Positions 9,425 to 19,259 of a stretch of DNA of 33,020 bases are shown piece after piece. The stretch is from Clostridiales bacterium (GTDB lineage: Bacteria > Bacillota > Clostridia > Oscillospirales > Oscillospiraceae). A model generated the notes under the pieces. That model was not told where the DNA came from, searched no databases, and saw nothing but the letters and a program-made list of their open reading frames with translations. The position numbers were made by a program, and so were the translations under genes. The stretch spans positions 1 to 33,020 of the forward strand of contig JAJQEM010000102.1 in the NCBI GenBank assembly GCA_021201635.1, given 5' to 3'. How positions within the stretch are numbered: position 1 is the stretch's first letter; every line of letters starts with the position of its first letter.

Positions 9425-9482
9425 TTTACTCTCGTGTCTGTTCGGTTATGAGGCCCCGGAGAGCCTCCGCTTCACAACACAA

Positions 9483-9511
9483 AGGATACACTATCCGGCG
9501 GGAATATGCAA
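9483..9511 (-). promoter_or_regulatory. Possible glnN promoter
   Basis: On the minus strand TTGCAT (9511-9506) and TATCCT (9488-9483) are separated by exactly 17 bases. Both hexamers are partial matches. The resulting transcript would have a leader of about 165 bases that includes the attenuator-like structure. Confidence 0.4.
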
Positions 9512-9622
9512 GTGTTTTTTTGATTTCATTCAAATTGACCGCAAAACCTCTCCCATCCCCCCCTTATTTTATGAAATATGAACGGAAGATGCATGAAGAA
9601 ATTCAAAAGTTGTCAGAATGTC

Positions 9623-9654
9623 TTGACATTCCCGCCCGAACTGGTTAGTATAAT
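9623..9654 (+). promoter_or_regulatory. Probable glnA promoter
   Basis: Perfect TTGACA (9623-9628) and TATAAT (9649-9654) occur upstream of glnA, but their spacing is 20 bases, longer than the optimum. This suggests a weak or activator-dependent promoter. A start near 9661 gives a leader of about 170 bases. Confidence 0.55.
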
Positions 9655-9660
9655 ACTATC

Positions 9661-9794
9661 CGCAGGCATTTTCTGCGTATCTCCCGCCTGTCTCTCCGGC
9701 CGCCGGGAGCCGCTTGGAAATGTCCGCCCCTGATGTTCAAAAATGCAGGATGGGGCCGGTCTCCCTGCGTCATTTGCCCGCCTCGCCCCATTTT
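9661..9794 (+). promoter_or_regulatory. Structured glnA leader, possible attenuator
   Basis: The leader begins with hairpin CGCAG/CTGCG (9661-9677), then CTCCCG/CGGGAG (9681-9709). Near its end ATGGGGC (9750-9756) pairs with GCCCCAT (9785-9791), followed by a TTTT run, which is terminator-like. A competing hairpin is GCAGG-ATGGGG-CCGGT (9745-9760), with one A-G mismatch and a hexaloop with A at 1 and G at 4. CGCAGG at 9661 can also pair with CCTGCG at 9764-9769. The alternatives suggest attenuation, less convincingly than at gltB. Confidence 0.4.
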
Positions 9795-9831
9795 CCCGTG
9801 AGGCAGAGCCGGAAGGAGCAGCGATCACATC

Positions 9832-11160
9832 ATGAGTCACACAAAAGAGGATATTCTCCGCATCGTCCGGGAGGAGGATGTGAAATTTGTCCGGATGCAG
9901 TTCGTAGACGTATTCGGCGAGCTGAAAAACGTGGCGGTCATGGCCTCCCAGTTGGAGGACGCCCTGGACAATGGCGTGATGATCGACGGCTCCTCTATTG
10001 AGGGCTTTGTCCGGGTCAACGAGTCCGACCAGTTTCTCCGCCCCGACCTGGACACCTTCGCCATCTATCCCTGGCGGCCCAGCCGGGGCCGGGTGGGCCG
10101 TCTGCTGTGCGACGTGTACAGCGCCGACGGCACCCCGTTTGTCGGCGATCCCAGAGGGGTGCTTCGCCGGGCGGTGAGCCGGGCGGCGGAGCTAGGCTAC
10201 ACCCTGAACATCGGCCCGGAGTGCGAGTTCTTCCTGTTCCAGACAGACGACCGGGGCCGCCCCACCACCGAGACCATCGACCATGTGGGCTATTTCGACC
10301 TGGGTCCTCTGGATCAGGGGGAGGCCACCCGCCGGGAGATCTGTCTGAGCCTGGAGGAACTGGGCTTCACCGTGGAGGCCAGCCATCACGAGATGGCCCC
10401 CGGTCAGCATGAGGTGGATTTCCGCTATGAGGAGGCCCTCCACGCAGCGGACAATCTCACCACCTTCAAGCTGGCGGTCAAGACCATCGCCCAGCGCAAC
10501 GGCCTTCACGCCACCTTTATGCCCAAGCCCCTGAGCGACGCCCCCGGCTCCGGCTTGCACATCAATCTCTCCCTCCACCGGGACGGGAAAAACCTGTTCT
10601 GCGACCCGGCAGGGGTACACGGGCTGTCCAAAGAGGCCTATTCCTTTATTGCGGGCATGATGGCCCACATCGACGCCATCACCGCCATTGCCAATCCCCT
10701 GGTCAACAGCTACAAGCGGCTGACTCCGGGCTATTCCGCCCCCTGCTATGTGTGCTGGTCAGAGTCCAACCGCTCCGCCCTCATCCGTATCCCCGCTGCC
10801 CGGGGAGAGCACACCCGGCTGGAGTTCCGCAGTCCCGACCCCGCCTGCAATCCCTACCTGACCTTTGCGGTCTGTCTGGCCGCCGGTCTGGACGGCGTTG
10901 AACGGGGCCTGACCCCTCCGGCGGAGAATACGGAAAACGTCTACCGCCTCTCTGACCACCGGCGCTCGGCTCTGGGCATTGCCAGTCTCCCCGCCAATCT
11001 GAAGGAGGCCATCGACGCCCTCCGGGCAGACCAGTTCATCCTGGACGTGCTGGGGCCTCACGTCTCCGCCGCCTATCTGGAGGGCAAGACCGCCGAGTGG
11101 GACAGCTATCGGCGGCAGGTCTCCCAGTGGGAACATGACCAGTACCTGATTCGTTATTAA
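9832..11160 (+). CDS. glnA: Glutamine synthetase type I-alpha, atypical flap
   Basis: The 442-residue product is a dodecameric-type GSI of the short alpha class. Motifs include DGSSIEGFVR at 52-61, where R61 corresponds to the B. subtilis feedback-sensing Arg62. Further motifs are GPECEF (E130/E132), HHEMAPGQHE (E187/E194), GSGLHINLS (H243) and NRSALIRIP (R314/R319). The adenylylation tyrosine motif of beta-class enzymes is absent (NVYRLSDHRR instead). The loop that normally reads PGYEAP reads PGYSAP, so the flap glutamate (Glu304 in B. subtilis, Glu327 in Salmonella) is S302 here. This could alter turnover or feedback, or mark a GSI relative with another acceptor. AAGGAG at 9813-9818 lies 13 bases before the ATG, a long spacing. 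It is the first gene of glnA-ANTAR-dapL and divergent from glnN. Confidence 0.93.
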   Translation: MSHTKEDILRIVREEDVKFVRMQFVDVFGELKNVAVMASQLEDALDNGVMIDGSSIEGFVRVNESDQFLRPDLDTFAIYPWRPSRGRVGRLLCDVYSADGTPFVGDPRGVLRRAVSRAAELGYTLNIGPECEFFLFQTDDRGRPTTETIDHVGYFDLGPLDQGEATRREICLSLEELGFTVEASHHEMAPGQHEVDFRYEEALHAADNLTTFKLAVKTIAQRNGLHATFMPKPLSDAPGSGLHINLSLHRDGKNLFCDPAGVHGLSKEAYSFIAGMMAHIDAITAIANPLVNSYKRLTPGYSAPCYVCWSESNRSALIRIPAARGEHTRLEFRSPDPACNPYLTFAVCLAAGLDGVERGLTPPAENTENVYRLSDHRRSALGIASLPANLKEAIDALRADQFILDVLGPHVSAAYLEGKTAEWDSYRRQVSQWEHDQYLIRY

Positions 11161-11194
11161 GAAACGAATCAGCTGAGACTGGGAGTTGTTTTAT

Positions 11195-11725
11195 GTGGAG
11201 AGAGTGATCGTCGTCTTTGACAGCGACAAGAGCGCCCGGCGCATCTGCGAGATGATCGAGTCCGCCGGGGCCGCAGAGTGTCAGCTCTGCCGCTCGGGCG
11301 GAGAGGCCCGCCGGGCCGTCGCAAAGTATGATATTGATTTGGTGATCTGCGGCTTCCGCCTGCCGGACGGCACGGGGGAAAGCCTGTTTGAAGACCTGCC
11401 GGAGGGCGCCTCCATGCTGATGATCGCCCCCCAGCACCAGCTGGATCTGGTGAGCGACGACATCTTCCGTCTCCCCGCTCCCATCTCCAGAAGCGATCTG
11501 GTGGCCTCGGTGCGGATGGTGCTCCAGATGAGCCACCGCCTCAGCCGGCTGGTAAAGCCCCGGAGAAGCAGCGAGGATCAGGTCTTGATCCGCCGTGCCA
11601 AGGAGCTGCTGATGGAGCGCAACGGCCTCACGGAGGAGCAGGCCCACCGTATGTTACAGAAAAAGAGCATGGACTCCGGGGTCAACCTGGTACAGACCGC
11701 CCGGCTGGTGCTGGGCGACCTGTGA
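11195..11725 (+). CDS. ANTAR-domain antiterminator with degenerate receiver (NitR-like)
   Basis: The 176-residue product has an N-terminal CheY-like fold (about 1-115) and a C-terminal ANTAR RNA-binding domain (about 122-176: [22 protein letters not shown], shown in part, then [11 protein letters not shown]). ANTAR proteins bind twin RNA hairpins and prevent transcription termination. In the receiver the strand before RLPDG reads VICGF where VLLDI is typical, so the phosphoacceptor Asp is replaced by Gly (residue 53). Phosphorylation at the usual site is thus not possible. I chose GTG at 11195 (MERVIVVFD) because GGGAG at 11181-11185 is 9 bases away; a TTG at 11186 abuts that site. It lies 34 bases after glnA and 32 before dapL. 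Solventogenic clostridia have a similar glnA-nitR-gltAB arrangement, so nitrogen genes are the likely targets. Confidence 0.88.
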   Translation: MERVIVVFDSDKSARRICEMIESAGAAECQLCRSGGEARRAVAKYDIDLVICGFRLPDGTGESLFEDLPEGASMLMIAPQHQLDLVSDDIFRLPAPISRSDLVASVRMVLQMSHRLSRLVKPRRSSEDQVLIRRAKELLMERNGLTEEQAHRMLQKKSMDSGVNLVQTARLVLGDL

Positions 11726-11757
11726 CCGCCCCGGAAGATACAGGAGGGAGAGTTCCT

Positions 11758-12984
11758 ATGGTCAAAGTGAATCAGAATTTCACCAAGCTCCCCGGAGGCT
11801 ATCTGTTTCCGGAGATCGGGCGGCGGGTGCGTGCCTTCTCCGCCCAGAACCCGCCCAAGCCGCTCATCCGTCTGGGCATCGGCGACGTGACCCAGCCCCT
11901 GGCCCCCGCCGTCATTCAGGCGATGGAGCAGGCCACTGCAGAGATGGGCAAAAAGGAGACCTTCCGGGGCTACTGCGAGGAGACCAACGCCGCTTATGAC
12001 TTCCTCCGCTACGCCATCCGGGATGATTACAAGCGCCGGGGGGTGGACATCGAAGATGACGAGATCTTCGTCTCCGACGGAGCCAAGAGCGACTGCGGCA
12101 ACATCGGGGACATCTTCTCGGTGGACAACGTGGTGGCCGTCTGCGACCCGGTCTACCCCGTCTATGTGGACACCAACGCCATGGCCGGACGGGCCGGGGA
12201 CTACGACGGGGAGAAGTGGACCGACCTGGTCTACCTCCCCTGCACCGCCGACAACGGCTTCTTCCCCGACCTCCCTGCCGGGGACCGGGTCCCGGACATG
12301 ATTTACCTCTGCTCCCCCAACAACCCCACCGGGGCCGCCGCCACACGGGAGCAGCTTCAGACCTGGGTGGATTACGCCAACGAGCACGGCTCGGTCATCC
12401 TCTTTGACTCCGCCTATGAGGCGTTCATCTCCGAGCCGGGTATCCCCCACTCCATCTTTGAGATTCCCGGGGCCAAGACCTGCGCCATCGAGTTCCGCTC
12501 CTTCTCCAAGACGGCAGGCTTCACCGGCAACCGGTGCGCCTACACCGTCATCTCCAAGGAGCTGGTGCGGGAGGGGGTCAGCCTAAACCGGCTATGGAAC
12601 CGCCGCCAGGGCACCAAGTTCAACGGCGTGCCCTACGTCATCCAGCGGGCTGCCGAGGCCACCTTCACCCAGGAGGGCCAGTCCCAGATCAAGGAGACCA
12701 TCCAGTATTACCTGGACAACGCCAGGGTCATTCGGGAGGGCCTGACCGCCGCCGGGCTCACCGTCTACGGCGGAGTGAACGCCCCCTATATCTGGTTCCG
12801 CACCCCGGAGGGGTACGGCTCCTGGGAGTTCTTCGACAAGCTGCTCCATGAGGCCTGCGTGGTCACCACTCCCGGCGCCGGGTTCGGCCCCAGCGGAGAG
12901 GGATATATCCGGCTCACCGCCTTTGGCGACGCCGACGACACCCGGGAGGCGGTCCGCCGCATCCAGGAGCTGCTGAGCAAGTAA
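11758..12984 (+). CDS. dapL: LL-diaminopimelate aminotransferase
   Basis: The 408-residue, PLP-dependent class I/II aminotransferase converts tetrahydrodipicolinate plus glutamate to LL-diaminopimelate plus 2-oxoglutarate, a one-step bypass of the succinylase or acetylase route to lysine and peptidoglycan. The N-terminus [15 protein letters not shown], the [12 protein letters not shown] segment, SPNNPTG at 186-192 and [12 protein letters not shown] with PLP lysine K251 match DapL, as does the length. The ATG at 11758 has AGGAGG about 10 bases upstream; an in-frame upstream GTG overlapping the ANTAR stop is rejected. It sits between the ANTAR gene and gltB. Because the enzyme consumes glutamate made by GltBD, its place in a nitrogen operon is metabolically sensible. 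A strong terminator-like structure separates it from gltB. Confidence 0.93.
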   Translation: MVKVNQNFTKLPGGYLFPEIGRRVRAFSAQNPPKPLIRLGIGDVTQPLAPAVIQAMEQATAEMGKKETFRGYCEETNAAYDFLRYAIRDDYKRRGVDIEDDEIFVSDGAKSDCGNIGDIFSVDNVVAVCDPVYPVYVDTNAMAGRAGDYDGEKWTDLVYLPCTADNGFFPDLPAGDRVPDMIYLCSPNNPTGAAATREQLQTWVDYANEHGSVILFDSAYEAFISEPGIPHSIFEIPGAKTCAIEFRSFSKTAGFTGNRCAYTVISKELVREGVSLNRLWNRRQGTKFNGVPYVIQRAAEATFTQEGQSQIKETIQYYLDNARVIREGLTAAGLTVYGGVNAPYIWFRTPEGYGSWEFFDKLLHEACVVTTPGAGFGPSGEGYIRLTAFGDADDTREAVRRIQELLSK

Positions 12985-13016
12985 GATACAAAAGATACAA
13001 CTGCAACGACGTCAGA

Positions 13017-13088
13017 AAAGTGCCTCAATGGGGAGGCCGCAAAGAGGAGATTTTGCACCCTTTTTCGGCTGCCTGAGGCACTTTTTTC
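13017..13088 (+). promoter_or_regulatory. gltB leader terminator with embedded ANTAR-type hairpins
   Basis: A 12-bp perfect stem (AAAAGTGCCTCA at 13017-13028 with TGAGGCACTTTT at 13074-13085) ends in a T6 run, an intrinsic terminator 33 bases after dapL and 27 before gltB. Its 5' arm overlaps hairpin GCCTC-AATGGG-GAGGC (13022-13037), whose hexaloop has A at 1 and G at 4. A second hairpin, GCAAAG-AGGAGA-TTTTGC (13039-13056), starts one base later; its loop has A at 1 but not G at 4. The twin hairpins and the terminator cannot form together. This is the layout expected of an ANTAR antitermination site. Confidence 0.65.
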
Positions 13089-13114
13089 TGGAAAGGGAAA
13101 GGGGAACGAGACAG

Positions 13115-16100
13115 ATGGAACAAGTGAGAACGGAGAGCACCATGCCCGCCCAGGGCCTCTATGACCCCCGCTTTGAGCACGACGCCTGCGGCATCGGCTG
13201 CGTGGTGGACATCAAGGGCCGGAAGAGCTACGCAACCGTGGACAACGCCCTGAAGATCGTGGAAAAGCTGGAGCACCGGGCCGGAAAGGACGCCGAGGGC
13301 AAGACCGGCGACGGCGTGGGTATCATGCTCCAGATCGGGCACAAATTCTTCCGGAAGGCCGCCCAGCAGGCGGGCTTTTCCGTGGGGGAGGAGCGGGACT
13401 ACGGCATCGGTATGTTTTTCTTCCCCCAGAACACCCTGGCCCGGAATCAGGCCAAGAAGATGTTCGAAATCATCGTGGAGAAGGAGGGCATGGAGCTGCT
13501 GGGCTGGCGCACCGTGCCCACCCATCCGGAGGTGCTGGGGCAGAAGGCTGTCTCCTGCATGCCCTACATCGAGCAGGCGTTCATCCGCCGCCCGGACGGG
13601 GTGAAGAAGGGCCTGGCCTTCGACCGGAAGCTGTACATCGCCCGCCGGGTGTTCGAGCAGTCCAACGACAATACCTACGTGGTCTCCTGCTCCAGCCGTA
13701 CCATCGTCTACAAGGGCATGTTCCTGGTAGCGGAGCTGCGGCAGTTCTACACCGACCTCCAGGATGAGGACTATGAGTCCGCCATCGCCATGGTCCACTC
13801 CCGGTTCTCCACCAACACCAACCCCTCCTGGGAGCGGGCCCACCCCAACCGGTTCATCCTCCACAACGGCGAGATCAACACCATCCGGGGCAACGTAGAC
13901 CGGATGCTGGCCCGGGAGGAGACCATGAAGTCCAACGTCCTCAGCGAGGACGACCTGGACAAGATCTATCCCGTCATCAACCCGGTGGGCTCCGACTCCG
14001 CCCGGCTGGACAACACCCTGGAGTTTCTGGTGATGAACGGCATCGAGCTGCCCATGGCGGTGATGATGTGCATCCCCGAGCCCTGGGTGAACGACAAGAA
14101 TATGTCCCGGACCAAGCGGGATATGTACCGCTACTACGCCACCATGATGGAGCCCTGGGACGGCCCCGCCTCCATCCTGTTCTCCGACGGCGACTGTGTG
14201 GGAGCCGTGCTGGACCGGAACGGTCTGCGCCCCTCCCGGTACTACATCACCTCCGACGACCAGCTGGTGCTCTCCTCCGAGGTGGGCGTGCTGGAGTTCC
14301 CGGCAGAGAAGGTGGTCAAAAAGTCCCGGCTCCAGCCCGGCAAGATGCTGCTGGTGGACACCGTCCAGGGCCGTCTCATCACCGACGACGAGCTGAAGGA
14401 GGGCTACGCCGTCCGTCAGCCCTACGGCGAGTGGCTGGACATGAATCTGATTCATCTCTCCGACCTGAAGATCCCCAACAAGAAGGTGCCCAGCTACGAC
14501 CAGGAACACCGGGACCGGCTGTACAAGGCCTTTGGCTACACCTATGAGGAGGTCAAAAACTCCATCCTCCTCATGGCCCAGACCGGCGCAGAGCCCACCG
14601 CCGCCATGGGTGTGGACATCCCCCTGGCGGTGCTGTCGGAGAAGCACCAGTCTCTGTTTAACTACTTCAAGCAGCTCTTCGCCCAGGTCACCAACCCCCC
14701 CATCGACGCCATCCGGGAGGAGATTGTCACCGACACCTCTGTCTATCTGGGCCGGGAGGGCAACCTGCTGGAGGAGCAGGCGGAGAACTGCAAGATGCTC
14801 CGCATCCACAACCCCATCCTCACCAGCATCGACCTGATGAAGATCCGCAGTATGAAGGTCCCCGGCTTCAAGGTGGAGACCGTCTCCCTGCTGTACTACA
14901 AGAACACCCCCCTGGAGCGGGCCATTGACCGGATGTTTGTCTCCGTGGACCGGGCCTATCGGAACGGGGCCAACATCATCATCCTCTCCGACCGTGGGGT
15001 GGACGAGAACCATGTGGCTATCCCCTCCCTGCTGGCCGTCTCCGCTCTGGAGCAGTATCAGATCCGCACCCGGAAGCGCACCTCCCTCTCCATCATCCTG
15101 GAGTCTGCCGAGCCCCGGGAGGTCCACCACTTCGCCACCCTTCTGGGCTACGGCGCGGCGGCCATCAACCCTTATCTGGCCCAGGAATGCATCGGCGAGC
15201 TGATCGACAAGAACCTGCTGGACAAGGAGTACTCCGCCGCCGTGGACGACTACAACCAGGCCGTCCTCAACGGCATCGTGAAGATCGCCTCTAAAATGGG
15301 GATCTCCACCCTCCAGTCCTACCAGTCCGCCCAGATCTTCGAGGCGGTGGGCATCAACCAGGAGGTCATCGACAAGTACTTCACCAACACCGTCTCCCGG
15401 GTGGGGGGCATCGGTCTGAAGGAGATCGACGACGTGGTGGAGTGGCGGCACAACCACGCCTTCGACCCTCTGGGCCTGACCACCGACACCACCCTGGACT
15501 CCGTGGGTGCTCACAAGTCCCGGGCGGGCTACGACGCCGAGGACCACCTGTACAACCCTGTCACCATCAGCCTGCTCCAGCAGGCCCTTTGGAACTCGGA
15601 CTACGCCACCTTCAAGAAGTACTCCGCCGCTGTGGACGACGAGAATAAGCCCCACACCCTCCGGGGCCTGATGGCCTTCCGGTTCGATGAAAACGGCGGC
15701 ATCCCCATCGACGAGGTGGAGCCGGTGGAGTCCATTGTAAAGCGGTTCAAGACCGCCGCCATGAGCTACGGCTGCCTCTCCGCCGAGGCTCACGAGTGCA
15801 TGGCCATCGCCATGAACCGGCTGGGCGGCAAGTCCAACACCGGCGAGGGCGGCGAGCCCTCCTACCGGTACGGCACGGAGCGGAACTCCCAGATCAAGCA
15901 GGTGGCCTCCGCCCGGTTCGGCGTCACCAGCGAGTACCTGATGAGCGCCAACGAAATTCAGATCAAGATGGCTCAGGGGGCCAAGCCCGGCGAGGGCGGA
16001 CACCTCCCCGGCAAAAAGGTCTATCCCTGGGTGGCAAAGGCCCGTTACTCCACACCCGGCGTGCCCCTGATCTCTCCCCCGCCCCATCACGACATCTACT

Positions 16101-17668
16101 CCATTGAGGACCTGGCCCAGCTGATCTACGACCTGAAAAACGCCAACCGGAACGCCCGCATTAACGTGAAGCTGGTCTCTGAGGCAGGCGTGGGCACCAT
16201 CGCCGCAGGCGTGGCCAAGGGCGGCGCTCAGGTGGTGCTGATCTCCGGCTATGACGGCGGCTCCGGAGCCGCCCCCAAGAGCTCCATCCACAACGCCGGT
16301 CTCCCCTGGGAGCTGGGCGTGGCGGAGACCCACCAGACACTCATTCAGAATGACCTCCGCTCCCGCATCGTCATCGAGGCAGACTCCAAGCTGATGACTG
16401 GGCGGGACGTGGCTATCGCATGTCTGCTGGGAGCCGAGGAGTTCGGCTTCGGCACCGGCCCCATGGTGGCCATGGGCTGCGTCATGATGCGGGTGTGCAA
16501 CCTGGACACTTGCCCCATGGGCATCGCCACCCAGAACCCGGAGCTGCGCAAGCGGTTCATCGGCAAGCCGGAGTATGTGGAGAACTACATGCGCTACATT
16601 GCCCAGGAGCTGCGGGAGATCATGGCAAAGCTGGGTATCCGCACCGTGGCGGAGATGGTAGGCCGCTCCGACCTGCTCAAGGTCCGGGAGCACATGGTCA
16701 CTGACCGGGCCGCCACCGTAGACCTGTCCCGTATCCTGAACAACCCCTGGATCGACGACCCCCGGCCCCAGCACTTTGTCCCCGAGGATGTGTACGACTT
16801 CCAGCTGGAAAAGACCCTGGACGAGTCGGTGCTGCTCAAGCGGATGGGCAAGAATCTGGCCAAGGGCAAGCCTCAGCGCATTGAGATCGACGTGACCTCC
16901 ACCGACCGGGCCCTGGGCACCATCTTTGGCTCGGAGATTACCCGGCTGTACCGCAACACCCTGCCGGACGACAGCTATGTGGTCAAGTGCAGCGGCGGCG
17001 GCGGACAGTCCTTCGGCGCATTTATTCCCAAGGGCCTGACCCTGGAGCTGGAGGGCGATTCCAACGACTATCTGGGCAAGGGCCTCTCCGGCGGCAAGAT
17101 CATCGTCTACCCGCCCAAGGGCAGCCAGTTCAAGGCGGAGGAGAACATCATCATCGGCAACGTGGCCCTCTACGGCGCCACCGGCGGCGAGGCGTATATC
17201 TCCGGCGTGGCCGGGGAGCGGTTCTGCGTCCGCAACTCCGGCGCTACGGCGGTAGTCGAGGGCGTGGGCGACCACGGCTGCGAGTACATGACCGGTGGCC
17301 GGGCGGTGGTCCTCGGTCCCACGGGCAAGAACTTTGCGGCAGGTATGTCCGGCGGCATCGCCTATGTGCTGGACATGAAGCGGGATCTCTATATGCGGGT
17401 GAACAAGTCCATGGTGACCATGGAGACGGTCACGGAGAAGCACGACATTATGGAGCTGAAATCCCTCATCCAGAAGCACGTCCAGGCAACCGGCTCTGAG
17501 CTGGGCAAGCGCATCCTCTACAACTTTGACGCCTACCTGCCCAACTTCAAGAAGATCATGCCTCAGGACTACAACCGGATGCTCCAGGCCATCGCCCAGC
17601 GGGAGGAGAAGGGCATGACCCGGGAGCAGGCGGAGATCGACGCATTCTATGCGACGGTCAACCAGTAA
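13115..17668 (+). CDS. gltB: Glutamate synthase (GOGAT) large subunit
   Basis: The 1517-residue subunit releases ammonia from glutamine and channels it to 2-oxoglutarate to form glutamate, using FMN and a 3Fe-4S cluster. The class II (Ntn) glutaminase nucleophile is C25 in HDACGIG, so a 24-residue propeptide would be removed. The synthase domain includes GEGGEPSYR, GAKPGEGGHLPG and STPGVPLISPPPHHDIYS. Cluster cysteines are C1122, C1128 and C1133 (spacing C-x5-C-x4-C), just before PMGIATQ. The C-terminal glycine-rich GXGXG beta-helix domain (SGGGGQSFGAF, GKGLSGG, GNVALYGATGG) is complete. Length is normal. AAAGGGG lies 10 bases before the ATG. gltB is preceded by a terminator/antiterminator, and no separate promoter was seen after dapL. 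Fourteen bases separate it from gltD. Confidence 0.97.
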   Translation: MEQVRTESTMPAQGLYDPRFEHDACGIGCVVDIKGRKSYATVDNALKIVEKLEHRAGKDAEGKTGDGVGIMLQIGHKFFRKAAQQAGFSVGEERDYGIGMFFFPQNTLARNQAKKMFEIIVEKEGMELLGWRTVPTHPEVLGQKAVSCMPYIEQAFIRRPDGVKKGLAFDRKLYIARRVFEQSNDNTYVVSCSSRTIVYKGMFLVAELRQFYTDLQDEDYESAIAMVHSRFSTNTNPSWERAHPNRFILHNGEINTIRGNVDRMLAREETMKSNVLSEDDLDKIYPVINPVGSDSARLDNTLEFLVMNGIELPMAVMMCIPEPWVNDKNMSRTKRDMYRYYATMMEPWDGPASILFSDGDCVGAVLDRNGLRPSRYYITSDDQLVLSSEVGVLEFPAEKVVKKSRLQPGKMLLVDTVQGRLITDDELKEGYAVRQPYGEWLDMNLIHLSDLKIPNKKVPSYDQEHRDRLYKAFGYTYEEVKNSILLMAQTGAEPTAAMGVDIPLAVLSEKHQSLFNYFKQLFAQVTNPPIDAIREEIVTDTSVYLGREGNLLEEQAENCKMLRIHNPILTSIDLMKIRSMKVPGFKVETVSLLYYKNTPLERAIDRMFVSVDRAYRNGANIIILSDRGVDENHVAIPSLLAVSALEQYQIRTRKRTSLSIILESAEPREVHHFATLLGYGAAAINPYLAQECIGELIDKNLLDKEYSAAVDDYNQAVLNGIVKIASKMGISTLQSYQSAQIFEAVGINQEVIDKYFTNTVSRVGGIGLKEIDDVVEWRHNHAFDPLGLTTDTTLDSVGAHKSRAGYDAEDHLYNPVTISLLQQALWNSDYATFKKYSAAVDDENKPHTLRGLMAFRFDENGGIPIDEVEPVESIVKRFKTAAMSYGCLSAEAHECMAIAMNRLGGKSNTGEGGEPSYRYGTERNSQIKQVASARFGVTSEYLMSANEIQIKMAQGAKPGEGGHLPGKKVYPWVAKARYSTPGVPLISPPPHHDIYSIEDLAQLIYDLKNANRNARINVKLVSEAGVGTIAAGVAKGGAQVVLISGYDGGSGAAPKSSIHNAGLPWELGVAETHQTLIQNDLRSRIVIEADSKLMTGRDVAIACLLGAEEFGFGTGPMVAMGCVMMRVCNLDTCPMGIATQNPELRKRFIGKPEYVENYMRYIAQELREIMAKLGIRTVAEMVGRSDLLKVREHMVTDRAATVDLSRILNNPWIDDPRPQHFVPEDVYDFQLEKTLDESVLLKRMGKNLAKGKPQRIEIDVTSTDRALGTIFGSEITRLYRNTLPDDSYVVKCSGGGGQSFGAFIPKGLTLELEGDSNDYLGKGLSGGKIIVYPPKGSQFKAEENIIIGNVALYGATGGEAYISGVAGERFCVRNSGATAVVEGVGDHGCEYMTGGRAVVLGPTGKNFAAGMSGGIAYVLDMKRDLYMRVNKSMVTMETVTEKHDIMELKSLIQKHVQATGSELGKRILYNFDAYLPNFKKIMPQDYNRMLQAIAQREEKGMTREQAEIDAFYATVNQ

Positions 17669-17682
17669 AGGAGGCGTCTATC

Positions 17683-19167
<1,485 letters not shown>

Positions 19168-19190
19168 GCCTCCCCATCTGAAATAGTTGA

Positions 19191-19228
19191 ACCCCCTGCC
19201 GGGCAGAAGTCCGGCAGGGGGTTTTCTC
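19191..19228 (+). terminator. Rho-independent terminator of gltBD
   Basis: A perfect 11-bp stem CCCCCTGCCGG / CCGGCAGGGGG with an 8-base loop is followed by TTTTCTCTT, 24 bases after the gltD stop. It lies in the short gap between convergent gltD and ftsH and could also stop minus-strand transcripts, though that side is poorer in T. Confidence 0.88.
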
Positions 19229-19259
19229 TTCCATGACAGCCATTTTCACAAAGCTTCTC

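Noticed and set aside
13028-13114. Upstream extension of gltB by 29 codons
   Set aside because: It would begin inside the terminator; the ATG at 13115 leaves a normal-sized propeptide before C25.
13025-17479. A 1484-codon open frame antisense to gltB
   Set aside because: It mirrors the GC-rich codons of gltB, has no ribosome site or recognisable domain, and is low-complexity (Gly/Val/His/Leu/Asp-rich). The same applies to long antisense frames under the GH3, glnN, ftsH and gltD genes.
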